64,000 bases of DNA from QZKY01 sp963666295 (lineage in GTDB: Bacteria > Pseudomonadota > Gammaproteobacteria > Burkholderiales > Burkholderiaceae_D). The DNA is taken from positions 310,001-374,000 of the forward strand of contig OY762707.1 in NCBI GenBank assembly GCA_963666295.1. Reading direction: 5' to 3'. The notes beneath the pieces are model-generated. The model was not told the DNA's origin. It saw only the letters and a program-made list of their open reading frames with translations, and searched no databases. Positions 1 through 7,549 of the stretch are shown here, piece after piece; the first letter of the stretch is position 1, and each line of letters opens with the position of its first letter. The position numbers and the translations under genes are program-made.

Positions 1-876
1 CTTAGCCAAAGGCCTTTTTGCACCGTAATCAATATCGAAACTACCTTTTCCATTGATGGCACCAGCTGTCAGCTTGCTGAACTGCAACTGCGCCTGCTGC
101 CTGTCTAGAAAAATATCGGCCTGTGCTGCCAAATCGACCCTGATTTCTTTGTCAGGAATGGCCTCACCCCTGATCGTATTTTCTACCTTCAATTCACTAA
201 TCCTGATCGACTTCATGTCGGAATCAAGGCGCAACTTGCCCTGCCCATCGCTAACAAAAACGACATCCGGCGTTTTAATACTGAGCTTGTAATCAAAGGG
301 TGCGAACTGGCCCAGAGAAAAACGCCCCAGCGACAGCTTGTCAAGTTTGAATTGCTGGCGCGTGCCCTTGATCTCATCAATAATGTTTACCTGGCTGTTG
401 ACAATGGAAATGCCTCCTATGTCCAAACGCTCTACGCCTGCCGCCGGCACTTTGTCTGGCTTCGCGGCATCGCCTTTACCGTCAGACTCAACCAGGCCTT
501 CCATACTGGTCCGACCACTCTTATGCGTCACCAGATTGATAATCAGACCATCCAGATTGAGCGAAGACACCTCCACTTTGTTACTGAACAGTGGCATCAG
601 CGCTACGCCAACCGTCGCCTGCTTGACCTGCAACATTTCTTTCGGAGTGAAACCATCAGGATTCGACAAGACAATCTGCCCGAGCTTGATGCTTACCTTG
701 GGGAAAAGTGACAATGAAAGATCTTCGCCAATGAGGAGCTCCCTACCCGTTTGCTTTTTTACAGCCGTAACAATCGCCCCTTTGAAATCGTTGGGGTTAA
801 AGACCATCACCAAATAAACCGCCAACGAGATCACCAATACCAGCACTGCACCAATAATCCACTTGACCGCTCTCAT
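1..876 (-). CDS. AsmA-family protein, partial (C-terminus beyond window)
   Basis: The frame is open from the ATG at 876 to the left edge, giving 292 residues with no stop, so the gene continues outside the window. The protein begins MRAVKW followed by one hydrophobic segment (about residues 6-25), an inner-membrane anchor. The next part (FKGAIVTAVKKQTGRELLIG, then a run ending in LSNPDGF) is the usual opening of AsmA/DUF748-type proteins: an anchor followed by a long periplasmic beta-rich repeat domain. Members are linked to outer-membrane assembly and phospholipid transport between membranes. Length and subfamily cannot be judged because most of the protein is missing. Confidence 0.82.
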   Translation of the reverse strand, partial: MRAVKWIIGAVLVLVISLAVYLVMVFNPNDFKGAIVTAVKKQTGRELLIGEDLSLSLFPKVSIKLGQIVLSNPDGFTPKEMLQVKQATVGVALMPLFSNKVEVSSLNLDGLIINLVTHKSGRTSMEGLVESDGKGDAAKPDKVPAAGVERLDIGGISIVNSQVNIIDEIKGTRQQFKLDKLSLGRFSLGQFAPFDYKLSIKTPDVVFVSDGQGKLRLDSDMKSIRISELKVENTIRGEAIPDKEIRVDLAAQADIFLDRQQAQLQFSKLTAGAINGKGSFDIDYGAKRPLAK

Positions 877-982
877 AAGCTTTTCCCAGTAAACGAAAAT
901 GGCAATATGCGATCAGTTTAGTCCAAAACTTTTTGGTTCAACAGGCTTGCGCAGGTATGCGCGGAGCACATTCGAAGAACCT

Positions 983-1201
983 TTAAGTTTTATCAACCAT
1001 GTCTGGCGCATCATGAAGAAGCTGCTGCGGAAACCTAAAGTCAATGCCATCTTCAAAAAATGAAAGAACACCTTGCAAGGTAGCTTTCTCGCACGTGGCT
1101 TGCTTAATCTCAGCAAAAGGACCGACTCTTCGTGCTAGCTTATTATCGTCATACACGGCTTCCCCTTGGATTATTCTGATGATTTTATCTGCCAGATACA
1201 C
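983..1201 (-). CDS. small hypothetical protein, possibly a gene remnant
   Basis: A 72-residue frame beginning with GTG (codons for VYLADKIIRIIQGEAVYDD) in the 364-base gap between the AsmA-like gene and the L,D-transpeptidase. The composition is protein-like (mixed charged and hydrophobic, with a C-terminal phrase GVLSFFEDGIDFRF). The frame is only five codons longer upstream before a TAA, and no clear ribosome binding site precedes the GTG. I do not recognise a family. It may be a real small gene, the tail of a decayed one, or chance. Nothing else was seen in this gap. Confidence 0.25.
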   Translation of the reverse strand: MYLADKIIRIIQGEAVYDDNKLARRVGPFAEIKQATCEKATLQGVLSFFEDGIDFRFPQQLLHDAPDMVDKT

Positions 1202-1249
1202 CTTGAAATCATTGGGTTATGATGTGAATGGCTATTAGGAATGGTGCTT

Positions 1250-2806
1250 ATGACGTGGCGCAGCAACGCAATTTCCAACAAGTGGTGCAACAAGTTGATA
1301 CCGCTGCTACTCGCATGCTTCTTGCTAAGTCATGCCTATACAGCGAACGCAGACGAGGCGCCACGCTGGTTCAGATACGGCTACCCGACGGCTGACGCGA
1401 AAGAGGCTGTGCAAATCCTCAAAAATGCCGCTGCTGACGGCTTGAACCCAAACGACTACTCAGCCCCCGCGCTTGATCGCGCCCTGAATGAGGCCAACTT
1501 ATTGCCCCGTTCTGCTGCAAAACAGGCGGCCATCTCGAAAAAACTGACGCTCGCTGTCGAACAGTTCATATCCGACCTCCACTATGGTCGTGTAAATCCG
1601 CGCGAAGTACGCGCGTCATATGCCATTCGCACCAAGCATCTGGTGCTTGAAACGTATATCAAGAACATGGTTGCCAACCATGCACTCAAAAATGTCGTGC
1701 AGCTTGCGGCGCCAAAATTACCGCAATACCACAGCCTGAAAAAAGCACTGGCAACTTACCGCAAGCTTGCTCAAGAACCAACATTTCAGCAGCGAATTTC
1801 AATAGCGCCAGCACGAAAAATCATGCCCGGCGATACGTTTTCCAGATCAGCAGATTTAGCTCAACGTCTCATCGCGTTAGGGGATTTGCCACCTGACACG
1901 GGCATTCCCGCGCGGTACGAAGGCGCTCTGGTTGAGGGCATCAGAGCATTTCAAAATCGGCATGGTCTAGAAGTAGACGGCGTTCTTGGAAAAAATACCG
2001 TTGAACAGTTAAACGTTCCGATTGCTGCTCGCATTCGCCAGATTGAGCTATCGCTTGAACGCATCCGCTGGACGCCTTTTCTTCTAAGCAAACGAATGAT
2101 TGTCATTAATTTGCCAGAATTTATCCTGCGCGCATACGAAGTTAACGGAAGCAAAATTAACGTAAAAGCAACGATGAATGTCATCGTCGGAAAGTCGGTA
2201 GACACGCGAACACCGATATTTTACGAGGATATGCGATACATCGAATTCAGCCCCTACTGGAACATTCCACCTTCAATCGCCAAAAAAGAAACCGTTCCCA
2301 TGCTGCGTCGTTCACCTGCCAGCTTTGACCGGCAAAATCTGGAGTTTGTCGGTGCGGGAGGAGAAGTTATCCCATCACTGTCCAACTCAAATCTTGACGC
2401 AGTCATGTCAGGAGAAATGCGTATTCGCCAACGCCCGGGGCCCGGAAATGCCTTGGGCGACATCAAGTTCATTTTCCCTAACAGCCAGAACATTTTCCTG
2501 CATCACACGCCGGCGATAAACCTTTTCAAACGTAATCGAAGAGACTTCAGCCACGGCTGCATCAGGGTAGAAAAACCGGTCGAACTCGCAAAATTCGTAT
2601 TGCAGGACCAGCCAGAATGGACAGAAGAAAGCATTCAAGAATCCATGCAGAAAAGACAATCACACACCATCCGGCTTGAGCAACCTGTACCCGTCGTCAT
2701 CACCTATGTCACAGCGATTGTCAAAAGGGATGGGGGAATTTATTTTTTCCACGACATCTACGGTCAGGACAAATTGCTTGACGCCGCATTGCGCAGAAAA
2801 CGCTGA
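1250..2806 (+). CDS. murein L,D-transpeptidase (YcbB/LdtD-like)
   Basis: A periplasmic peptidoglycan cross-linking enzyme of about 518 residues. It has an N-terminal hydrophobic signal region (LIPLLLACFLLSHAYTANA), an N-terminal scaffold domain, a peptidoglycan-binding helical domain at about residues 219-255 (AFQNRHGLEVDGVLG), and a YkuD catalytic domain at about 284-450. The catalytic signature is plain: FLHHT followed by SHGCIRVEK, with the nucleophilic Cys near residue 437. This layout matches YcbB-type enzymes, which make 3-3 cross-links or attach lipoprotein to murein. I prefer the ATG at 1250 because AGGA (1237-1240) lies nine bases upstream of it, whereas the ATG at 1241 directly abuts that motif. 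Confidence 0.9.
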   Translation: MTWRSNAISNKWCNKLIPLLLACFLLSHAYTANADEAPRWFRYGYPTADAKEAVQILKNAAADGLNPNDYSAPALDRALNEANLLPRSAAKQAAISKKLTLAVEQFISDLHYGRVNPREVRASYAIRTKHLVLETYIKNMVANHALKNVVQLAAPKLPQYHSLKKALATYRKLAQEPTFQQRISIAPARKIMPGDTFSRSADLAQRLIALGDLPPDTGIPARYEGALVEGIRAFQNRHGLEVDGVLGKNTVEQLNVPIAARIRQIELSLERIRWTPFLLSKRMIVINLPEFILRAYEVNGSKINVKATMNVIVGKSVDTRTPIFYEDMRYIEFSPYWNIPPSIAKKETVPMLRRSPASFDRQNLEFVGAGGEVIPSLSNSNLDAVMSGEMRIRQRPGPGNALGDIKFIFPNSQNIFLHHTPAINLFKRNRRDFSHGCIRVEKPVELAKFVLQDQPEWTEESIQESMQKRQSHTIRLEQPVPVVITYVTAIVKRDGGIYFFHDIYGQDKLLDAALRRKR

Positions 2807-2884
2807 GATGCGGTTGGTATCCTCTCCCTTGGTTTTACGTCGAAATGAAATCCAGGTCCCAATAGCTGCTGATCAACCTCTTTA

Positions 2885-3883
2885 TCAGGCACCTCCGAAA
2901 TAACGCGATGGGCCGTTCCAGACACCCCAGTTGCTCTCCTGAAAAATGGTTTGGCAGCGTCCAACGGTTTCACCCCGACCCTCTTCTGTCTTTTCCTCGG
3001 TATCCCGTGGGTTGGCACCTACTTCGGCCCAGAAAAGATTGGAGCCACCTATCGCCCCGAGCGTGCAGGGCTCATGGGTACAGATACCCATCACAGATCG
3101 CGGCACTCCCAATCTGGAAGCGGCGACGATCTGTGCCATGCGCATTTCGCTGATTGCCCCGAGTTTTGCCATCTCGGTTCCAGGGATGGGGATACGTCTT
3201 GCAGCGCCACTGAATGCCGGGGCAAAGGTACCCGTGAACACGATCATCTCAGCCAATTCCTCATTGGTATGTTCCGGCCCAACCGGTTCGACGCAGGTAC
3301 CCACCTCAAGTCCAGCTTCCTTGAAATTTTGAATGCTGCGTTTTCTTGCGTCAGGCGAAAGGGCGGTATCCCTTCCTTCGCGCAAACGAAGAGCATGATA
3401 CACACCGGAAAAACCGGCATCCTTAAGTCTGACTGCGTTTCTGAGCGATTGGTCGCCGACGTTGGCAATCAGTGTGGTTTCCGGCTTCAGGTTTTTTTTG
3501 ACTTCCTGCGACATCTCGAGAAAGCGCTCAAAGGGATAGTTGGCCGTTATCATCATGTACACAGCATTCGCGCCATCGTTCTCAAACTGACGCGCGTAAG
3601 CCACAGCCTCTTCCGGTGTCAGCTCGATTGATTCTTTGAAAATACCGTTTACCTGTGCAAAAGAACAAAAGAGACACTCGCAAGGACAGGTTGCGAGGTT
3701 GACAGCAAATTGCGCATGGACTTCAGCCTGACCGCCCGTAGTCTGCTTCGAAACACGGGCTGCTTCAGCCATCACCATGTATGCCTCGGCGCTATCTGGT
3801 GCCAGACCAAGCAGATAAACAAGCTCATCTTTTGACAGTACATCACCCGCCTGCGATTTTTTTATCAGCATTTCCGTGTTCAT
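2885..3883 (-). CDS. BioB-like radical SAM protein
   Basis: A 332-residue member of the biotin-synthase-like radical SAM group. The cluster motif CX3CX2C is seen as CPCECLFC (C66, C70, C73), which binds a 4Fe-4S cluster and SAM. The C-terminal part (GGSNLFWAEVGANPRDTEEK) resembles the BATS region of BioB and HydE. It is not BioB itself: no biotin genes are nearby and the N-terminal helical extension differs. The substrate is unknown to me. The start chosen is the ATG at 3883 because GGGAGG precedes it with five bases of spacing; a GTG at 3889 is in frame. It stands alone, convergent with the L,D-transpeptidase gene. Between it and the next gene (3884-4199) I see no gene. Confidence 0.8.
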   Translation of the reverse strand: MNTEMLIKKSQAGDVLSKDELVYLLGLAPDSAEAYMVMAEAARVSKQTTGGQAEVHAQFAVNLATCPCECLFCSFAQVNGIFKESIELTPEEAVAYARQFENDGANAVYMMITANYPFERFLEMSQEVKKNLKPETTLIANVGDQSLRNAVRLKDAGFSGVYHALRLREGRDTALSPDARKRSIQNFKEAGLEVGTCVEPVGPEHTNEELAEMIVFTGTFAPAFSGAARRIPIPGTEMAKLGAISEMRMAQIVAASRLGVPRSVMGICTHEPCTLGAIGGSNLFWAEVGANPRDTEEKTEEGRGETVGRCQTIFQESNWGVWNGPSRYFGGA

Positions 3884-4199
3884 GCCCACCTCCCTCTTTC
3901 AGATTGAATGGTTTTTAAAATCAAATGGAACCTCGCTCAATTTAATATCACGCGCAGAGAAAATCTTTGTGCCGCAACAAGACCCATCTCCCACCCGCAC
4001 CACCATTGACATCATGGTGCTTTCAACACAAAAACCCCTTTGCCAAGCCATTCAAAGCCTGATAGGCTCATCCCCTCTCGAATCAAGATGTGTTAATGCA
4101 CAAACTGCTTTGGCATTTATTTGTTGATAACACAGCAACTGTGGTGCGTGCAATGAGCAATACGAATGACCCGCATGATGAAGTCAAGGAACAAAATCA

Positions 4200-4490
4200 A
4201 TGAGTTACTACACATTTTCATCTAAAGATATTGATAAGAAGCTGAATGAAATTCAATATGGCGCAGATGCAGCAGCACTTATTGAAAAACTGGAATCTGA
4301 AATGGCTGAACTCCGCGCAATGCTGGAAACTGCCGAAAAGCCGTTACAGCAAGCTGCTCTTGAAAATGTACAGGAAAATGCGAACAGGCAGTGCACAAAC
4401 GATGGCGCCCAGACGTCAACATTCATTCTCGGATGGCGAGCGGCAGAAGCTTTTCACAACATTGGCACACCCGTTGAGAAAGACGAATAA
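4200..4490 (+). CDS. small hypothetical protein (coiled-coil-like)
   Basis: A 96-residue soluble protein, MSYYTFSSKDIDKKLNEIQ..., with an AAGGA motif nine bases before the ATG. The middle (ALIEKLESEMAELRAMLETA) has the heptad-like spacing of a short coiled coil. No catalytic motif is visible and I do not recognise a family. Its ATG overlaps the TGA of a 16-codon open frame (4153-4203, MSNTNDPHDEVKEQNQ), an arrangement that could allow translational coupling if the short frame is used. The next gene (SET protein) is 93 bases downstream on the same strand. Confidence 0.5.
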   Translation: MSYYTFSSKDIDKKLNEIQYGADAAALIEKLESEMAELRAMLETAEKPLQQAALENVQENANRQCTNDGAQTSTFILGWRAAEAFHNIGTPVEKDE

Positions 4491-4583
4491 ACATCGACTC
4501 ACAAATCTTTGTGATTGAAACCGTTGTTGATCCCCGATTATTCTGCCGCTGAATATCCAGCGGCTTTATGTGATTGAATCATC

Positions 4584-5051
4584 ATGGAAAATCAGTATCT
4601 GGAAGCACGCGCTTCAGACATCGAAGGCACAGGCTGTTTTGCCCGGCAACGTATTCCCAATGGAACACGCATCATCGAATACAAGGGCCAGCGTATTCCG
4701 CCCTCTCTGGTAGAAGAGCGCAGCATGGTAGAGGTCGATGATTTGGGCGAGATCATCCATGAGACGCGCGTGTACATGTTCTACGTAGACCACCGTATCA
4801 CCATAGACGGGGCAGTGAATGGGAATGACGCACGCTTCATCAACCATTCGTGTGCGCCCAACTGCAAGTCGACGGTCGAAGACCGGCGTGTCTTTATTGA
4901 TGCCATACGCGATATTGAGCAGGGCGAGGAACTGACGTTCGATTACAAACTGGATGTTAATGCATCAACGGAAATAAAAAAGAAACGCTATGCCTGCCGT
5001 TGTGGTGCACTCAACTGCCGCGGCACGATGCTGTCTTTGCCAAGGGAATGA
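4584..5051 (+). CDS. SET-domain protein-lysine methyltransferase
   Basis: A 155-residue stand-alone SET domain. Visible motifs in order: GTGCFA near residue 16, the SAM-binding and pseudoknot motif NDARFINHSCAPNC (81-94), GEELTFDY (114-121), and a post-SET cluster CRCGALNC (C138, C140, C145) that with C94 would hold one zinc. These are the hallmarks of eukaryote-like lysine methyltransferases, and small bacterial versions are scattered and probably horizontally acquired. The target in this organism is unknown. The stop codon lies directly at the edge of the first tRNA-Asn-derived repeat, so the gene may belong to the accessory array that follows. Confidence 0.88.
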   Translation: MENQYLEARASDIEGTGCFARQRIPNGTRIIEYKGQRIPPSLVEERSMVEVDDLGEIIHETRVYMFYVDHRITIDGAVNGNDARFINHSCAPNCKSTVEDRRVFIDAIRDIEQGEELTFDYKLDVNASTEIKKKRYACRCGALNCRGTMLSLPRE

Positions 5052-5163
5052 GAGCCACAATTTTTTTTAGTGCAGCGCTTGAAAATTCTGTCTCCCCGAT
5101 CAGCATCTACGAGTTGTGCAACATTGGCGAACCGGGAGTTCAGGCCGTGGTGAAAAACCTGCC
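5051..5163 (-). repeat. array repeat 1: degenerate tRNA-Asn 3' end fused to a methyltransferase gene tail
   Basis: Bases 5051-5103 align with the other array repeats (remnant of the tail and the tRNA acceptor end, CTGTCTCCCCGATCAG on the plus strand). After that the sequence leaves the tRNA and matches 9676-9736 of repeat 5, which is the end of the methyltransferase gene plus its 3' flank (shared ACGAGTTGTGCAACATTGGC). So repeats 1 and 5 share a non-tRNA junction of about 60 bases and are copies of one event. The terminator stem is eroded here. Confidence 0.7.
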
Positions 5164-5284
5164 TCGGCTTCTTTCAAAATAGGAATGATTTGTTGTTCTG
5201 TGAATCGCTTCTTCATGTTCATCGTCCTTTCTAACAATGAACATTACTAGGATCAGCTTGGATTAGAAAGCGGGGAGCAGGTCA
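5164..5284 (-). mobile_element. IS3-family insertion sequence remnant (left end and orfA start)
   Basis: Read on the minus strand, the outer end begins TGACCTGCTCCCCG (5284-5271), typical of IS3-family ends. After a ribosome binding site (AGAAAGGACGATGAAC) an ATG at 5216 encodes MKKRFTEQQIIPILKEAEAG, the canonical OrfA opening. The frame then runs at once into the methyltransferase-tail sequence of repeat 1, at a GGCAGG common to both. Everything else of the element is gone, so this is a deletion scar. Between 5285 and 5596 I see no gene. Confidence 0.75.
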
Positions 5285-5596
5285 GTTCTAACATACTCAC
5301 CATTTCGCCCCATTAAGTGAAAGAAGCTTGCTCTTTGCTCAGCATCAACAAGATCTATATTTACGATATGGTGCATTTGTGGATTCACTTACTTTTAATA
5401 TCACGCAATTTATACACACAAAATCTCAGTAACATTGGCACATAAATTTCGGACAGGTCAAGCTGACATCACAAAAGGCAACTGATGCCCCAGGGTCAAC
5501 ATTCAGTCGGCGTGAACAGGTGACCTCACTCAGTCTTCTATAGAAGAACTTATCGGGCAACAGCAATGGTTGATCAATTTTGAAAGGAGTAAAGCC

Positions 5597-6076
5597 ATGT
5601 TGAAAAAATTCGTTTTAGCCGTTTTGTTTGTTATGAATTTTCTGGGCTTATCGATGGCGGAAGATGCCGTCGGGAAGGATTACGGCAAGCAGCCGTGGGT
5701 AGTCAACATCGAAGATCTGACAGTAAAAAATGAAAACTTCCGTGCCACGAAGTGGACGGGTCGGAAACTTCAGATGACCGTCATGTCGCTTAAGCCAGGT
5801 GAGGCAATAGGCCTAGAAAAACATGATGAGGGCGATCAGTTCATCCGTGTTGAAAAAGGGACTGCCCGTGTTGTGATGGGCGCGTCAAAGGATAAAATGA
5901 CTTTCGACAAAAAAGTTTCAGATGACTGGGCCATCTTTATCCCAAACGGTTTCTGGCACAACATTATCAACGAAGGGGATAAGCCGCTCAAGGTCTACGT
6001 TATTTACGCTCAACCCGAACACCCCGCTGGAACAGTGCACAAAACTTTCAAGGAATCGGAAGCACATGGTCATTGA
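5597..6076 (+). CDS. periplasmic cupin-domain protein
   Basis: A 159-residue protein with a signal peptide (MLKKFVLAVLFVMNFLGLSMA) followed by one cupin_2 barrel. Motif 1 is EKHDEGDQFIRVEKG (one His where many cupins have two) and motif 2 is IFIPNGFWHNIINEGD. The metal site is therefore likely but atypical, and no enzymatic activity can be assigned. The start at 5597 is supported by GAAAGGAG seven bases upstream; an in-frame ATG at 5570 would bury the signal peptide. It is the only gene inside the array on the plus strand, facing the minus-strand inserts, and its stop abuts array repeat 2. Confidence 0.75.
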   Translation: MLKKFVLAVLFVMNFLGLSMAEDAVGKDYGKQPWVVNIEDLTVKNENFRATKWTGRKLQMTVMSLKPGEAIGLEKHDEGDQFIRVEKGTARVVMGASKDKMTFDKKVSDDWAIFIPNGFWHNIINEGDKPLKVYVIYAQPEHPAGTVHKTFKESEAHGH

Positions 6077-6077
6077 C

Positions 6078-6175
6078 CGGGAAGGAGGCAAAGAAAAAGG
6101 GCCACACTTTTCAGTGCAGCCCTTGTAAATTCTGGCTCCCCGACCAGGACTCGAACCTGGGACCTGCGGATTAAC
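6078..6175 (-). repeat. array repeat 2: tRNA-Asn 3' half plus terminator
   Basis: The minus strand carries the tRNA-Asn sequence from the anticodon (AGTTAATCCGC) to CCA with one difference from the intact gene, then a GC-rich hairpin (GGGCTGCACT / AGTGTGGCCC) and a T run. It is nearly identical to repeat 3 over about 85 bases (three differences seen). Similarity to the tRNA stops exactly in the anticodon loop. The metallo-beta-lactamase gene ends 22 bases to the right, so this hairpin would also terminate that gene. Confidence 0.85.
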
Positions 6176-6196
6176 TTCCTGTATAGCTTTAAATCA

Positions 6197-7060
6197 TTAA
6201 AAAACAATCACTCGACCTGACCCTAGCGACTGAACAGCTTTTTCACCAAATTTTTTCTTAAAGAAATTGATTGCATTGTCTCCAGTGCAATGCCCCCCGT
6301 AAAAAATAAAATCTTCGGCCTTGATACTGTCAGTATAAGTAACCGCTTCCGTCAGCACCTTTTCGCTCGCATTCATCAAGTGCAGCCCACCTATTACAGC
6401 GAGAAGCTTCTCCTTTGGGAGTTCTTTGTGAATGGCTCTCAGAATATTGGTGTATCCAGCATGAGCACACCCAAAGATAACAACCAGCCCTTCAGATGTT
6501 TTGATAACGATTGTTGCATCATCATTTAGTGGAACAGGCCCTGTTCCATCTTCATTAAAAAAATTACCCTGAGTGGGAGCAAAACTTCCTGATGGTCGAG
6601 GAATGTCAGTAAAAAAGTATAAATCCTGATCAAGTTTCACCGTGTTATTGACAGGCCTGAATGAAGGATCGGCATATTTTCTAGCCAAATATGGCATTCC
6701 AGTTATGCGAACAGGTTTACCCGGTTTAATTTGGTAGGACTTGTGCCAGATATATGGATGACCATAAATTGGTGGCGTTCCTTTGAGGCGCGGGTAGAAC
6801 GTTAGACCACCTGTATGATCATCATGTCCGTGGGAGATGGCAATCCCAGTAAGATTATCGAGATTAGCATTCATCCTCTTGGCATTTTCAAGGTAGACAT
6901 CGGTTGTTCCAGTATCTACTAACCAACGGTGACCATTTGGAAGCTCAATAAGTATTGAAACCGCATGTTCTTTCACATACTGCTCAGATATGGCTGTATC
7001 GTCTGCAAGAACTGAAATCTTCAATTTGCCTGAATTAGCGATAAGAGCAGCATGGGTCAT
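6197..7060 (-). CDS. metallo-beta-lactamase-fold hydrolase (COG1237-like)
   Basis: About 287 residues from the ATG at 7060. The metal-binding motif SHGHDDHTGG and a second motif FGCAHAGYTNIL identify the MBL fold, of the subgroup that includes the methanopterin-pathway aminobenzene ribofuranosyl phosphate synthase. The true substrate here is unknown. The frame is open up to a TTG at 7159; I favour 7060 because AGGA lies nine bases upstream, while the ATG at 7087 and the TTG lack a ribosome binding site. It is an insert of the tRNA-Asn array, between repeats 2 and 3. The 300 bases upstream (7061-7367) contain no gene I recognise. Confidence 0.78.
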   Translation of the reverse strand: MTHAALIANSGKLKISVLADDTAISEQYVKEHAVSILIELPNGHRWLVDTGTTDVYLENAKRMNANLDNLTGIAISHGHDDHTGGLTFYPRLKGTPPIYGHPYIWHKSYQIKPGKPVRITGMPYLARKYADPSFRPVNNTVKLDQDLYFFTDIPRPSGSFAPTQGNFFNEDGTGPVPLNDDATIVIKTSEGLVVIFGCAHAGYTNILRAIHKELPKEKLLAVIGGLHLMNASEKVLTEAVTYTDSIKAEDFIFYGGHCTGDNAINFFKKKFGEKAVQSLGSGRVIVF

Positions 7061-7367
7061 TTTTAAAAATCCTATTGCAGTTAACATAAAACGAAGTAAC
7101 TGAGTGCGCCCCGCATTTGCAAACAAGGTTTCGTTTAAATGGAAGGCCCCTATCCTCAAATAGGAGGATAAACTGGTTCCATCAAACTTTCCAGTTTTGC
7201 AGTTGACCTAGCCGGAAAGAATTGATCAGGTGATGTGTGAGGGTAATCCCCCCATTTTTAACGAGGTTCAGATGTAGTGCTTTTCCATACCTTGAATTGT
7301 AAACATCCCCTTTCCTTTTAGGTGCGGCAAATTAAAAATTTCTGGTTATTACGTTTTGGACAGACCG

Positions 7368-7509
7368 CAGCTCGCCATCACGCAAACAACCGAACAAATG
7401 ACGAATCACGGAGGGAAACAGGCAAAGAAAAAGGGCCACACTTTTCAGTGCGACCCTTGTAAATTCTGGCTCCCCGACCAGGGCTCGAACCTGGGACCTG
7501 CGGATTAAC
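7368..7509 (-). repeat. array repeat 3: tRNA-Asn 3' half, terminator and flank
   Basis: This copy is identical to the intact tRNA-Asn from the anticodon to CCA, then diverges one base past the anticodon complement. On its left follow the hairpin terminator (7428-7458) and a 60-base flank with the motif CGAACAAATGACGAA, which is shared with repeats 4 and 5. The full unit is therefore about 140 bases: tRNA 3' half, terminator and conserved flank. Confidence 0.88.
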
Positions 7510-7549
7510 TGCAAAATTTTCTCATTTTTCTCAAATGCTACGAATCCAA

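Noticed and set aside
338..817. 159-residue plus-strand open frame at the left edge
   Set aside because: It is antisense to the AsmA-like coding frame, which runs uninterrupted to the window edge.
2951..3631. 226-residue plus-strand open frame
   Set aside because: It is wholly antisense to the radical SAM gene, with no ribosome binding site and no protein-like motif.
5000..5182. Open frame on the plus strand through repeat 1
   Set aside because: It is composed of the SET gene end, the tRNA fragment and the antisense of the methyltransferase tail.
7332..7514. Sixty-residue open frame containing a tRNA-derived phrase (RRSQVRALVGEPEF)
   Set aside because: It is read straight through array repeat 3; this phrase is a well-known artefact of translating tRNA 3' ends.
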